A stretch of 64,000 nt of DNA from Pseudomonas sp. ADAK13 (GTDB taxonomy: Bacteria; Pseudomonadota; Gammaproteobacteria; Pseudomonadales; Pseudomonadaceae), in the NCBI RefSeq assembly GCF_012935715.1, contig NZ_CP052860.1, forward strand, positions 3,162,001 to 3,226,000, read 5' to 3'. Under the pieces are notes generated by a model that had not been told where the DNA came from, made no database searches, and saw nothing but the letters and a program-made list of their open reading frames with translations. A program made the position numbers and the translations under genes. Below, piece after piece: positions 63,971-64,000 of the stretch; the stretch's first letter is position 1; each line of letters starts with the position of its first letter.

Positions 63971-64000
63971 GGGGCGACAGGGCGGGCACCGGTTGCTCGT

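Overview
The window reads as chromosomal DNA of a fluorescent pseudomonad, most likely of the Pseudomonas fluorescens group. The evidence is high GC content, synteny blocks typical of Pseudomonas (algW-nif3-cysD-cysNC; TPR-lolB-ispE-tRNA-prs-rplY-pth-ychF divergent from hemA-prfA-prmC-moeB-murI), DUF2790 and DUF6124 genes, and many REP/REPIN palindromes of the type known from P. fluorescens. I see no rRNA, no IS element or transposase, no prophage and no CRISPR array. Most of the window is core genome with small accessory insertions.

Layout. 1-6.2 kb: metal homeostasis. A truncated CzcA efflux pump converges on a CzcS/CzcR two-component system, followed by a 61-residue periplasmic peptide and an OprD-family porin. 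6.2-15 kb: DUF2790 protein, soluble PAS chemoreceptor, flavin reductase, a LysR/DHA2-transporter divergent pair, an AraC regulator, a DUF2975 membrane protein with its HTH partner, a LysE exporter and DdlA. 15-25 kb: accessory stretch with a RelE-type toxin-antitoxin pair, PgeF, gamma-glutamyltransferase, a MarR-GNAT fusion, an internally deleted fabI remnant, two lipoproteins, a GNAT, tRNA-Met, a DUF6124 gene behind a long structured leader, an Fsr-type transporter and an ECF sigma remnant. 25-37.6 kb: housekeeping genes (translation, PRPP, isoprenoid, LolB, haem and peptidoglycan precursors) ending with the lipid A deacylase PagL.

37.7-50 kb: the most coherent system. A nine-gene minus-strand array with overlapping or abutting genes (DUF523/DUF1722, a LitR-like MerR regulator, photolyase, NTF2-like protein, SDR, FAD-dependent oxidoreductase, DUF1365, cyclopropane-synthase-like methyltransferase, DUF2878) begins just downstream of two exact TGTACA-N12-TGTACA elements. 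These match the binding consensus I recall for the class II LitR (PplR) light regulators of P. putida. A third, near-perfect element precedes a renalase-like oxidoreductase and a Trp-rich protein, next to a divergent TIGR01777-hemH operon. I read this as a light-induced photoprotection and membrane-lipid modification regulon (DNA repair, probable furan or methylated fatty acids, possibly ferrochelatase).

50-64 kb: a TonB receptor with DUF4198 protein behind a Fur-like box, the sigma-E pathway protease AlgW, Nif3-like protein, sulfate activation (CysD, CysN-CysC fusion), a PlsC-type acyltransferase, Pta without adjacent AckA, DUF3565 protein, SlyD, glutathione peroxidase and an Old Yellow Enzyme family reductase.

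The observations I rate most worth checking are the PplR-box regulon, the DUF6124 leader with mutually exclusive pairings and an anti-Shine-Dalgarno segment, and the in-frame fabI deletion that keeps its start and ribosome binding site.
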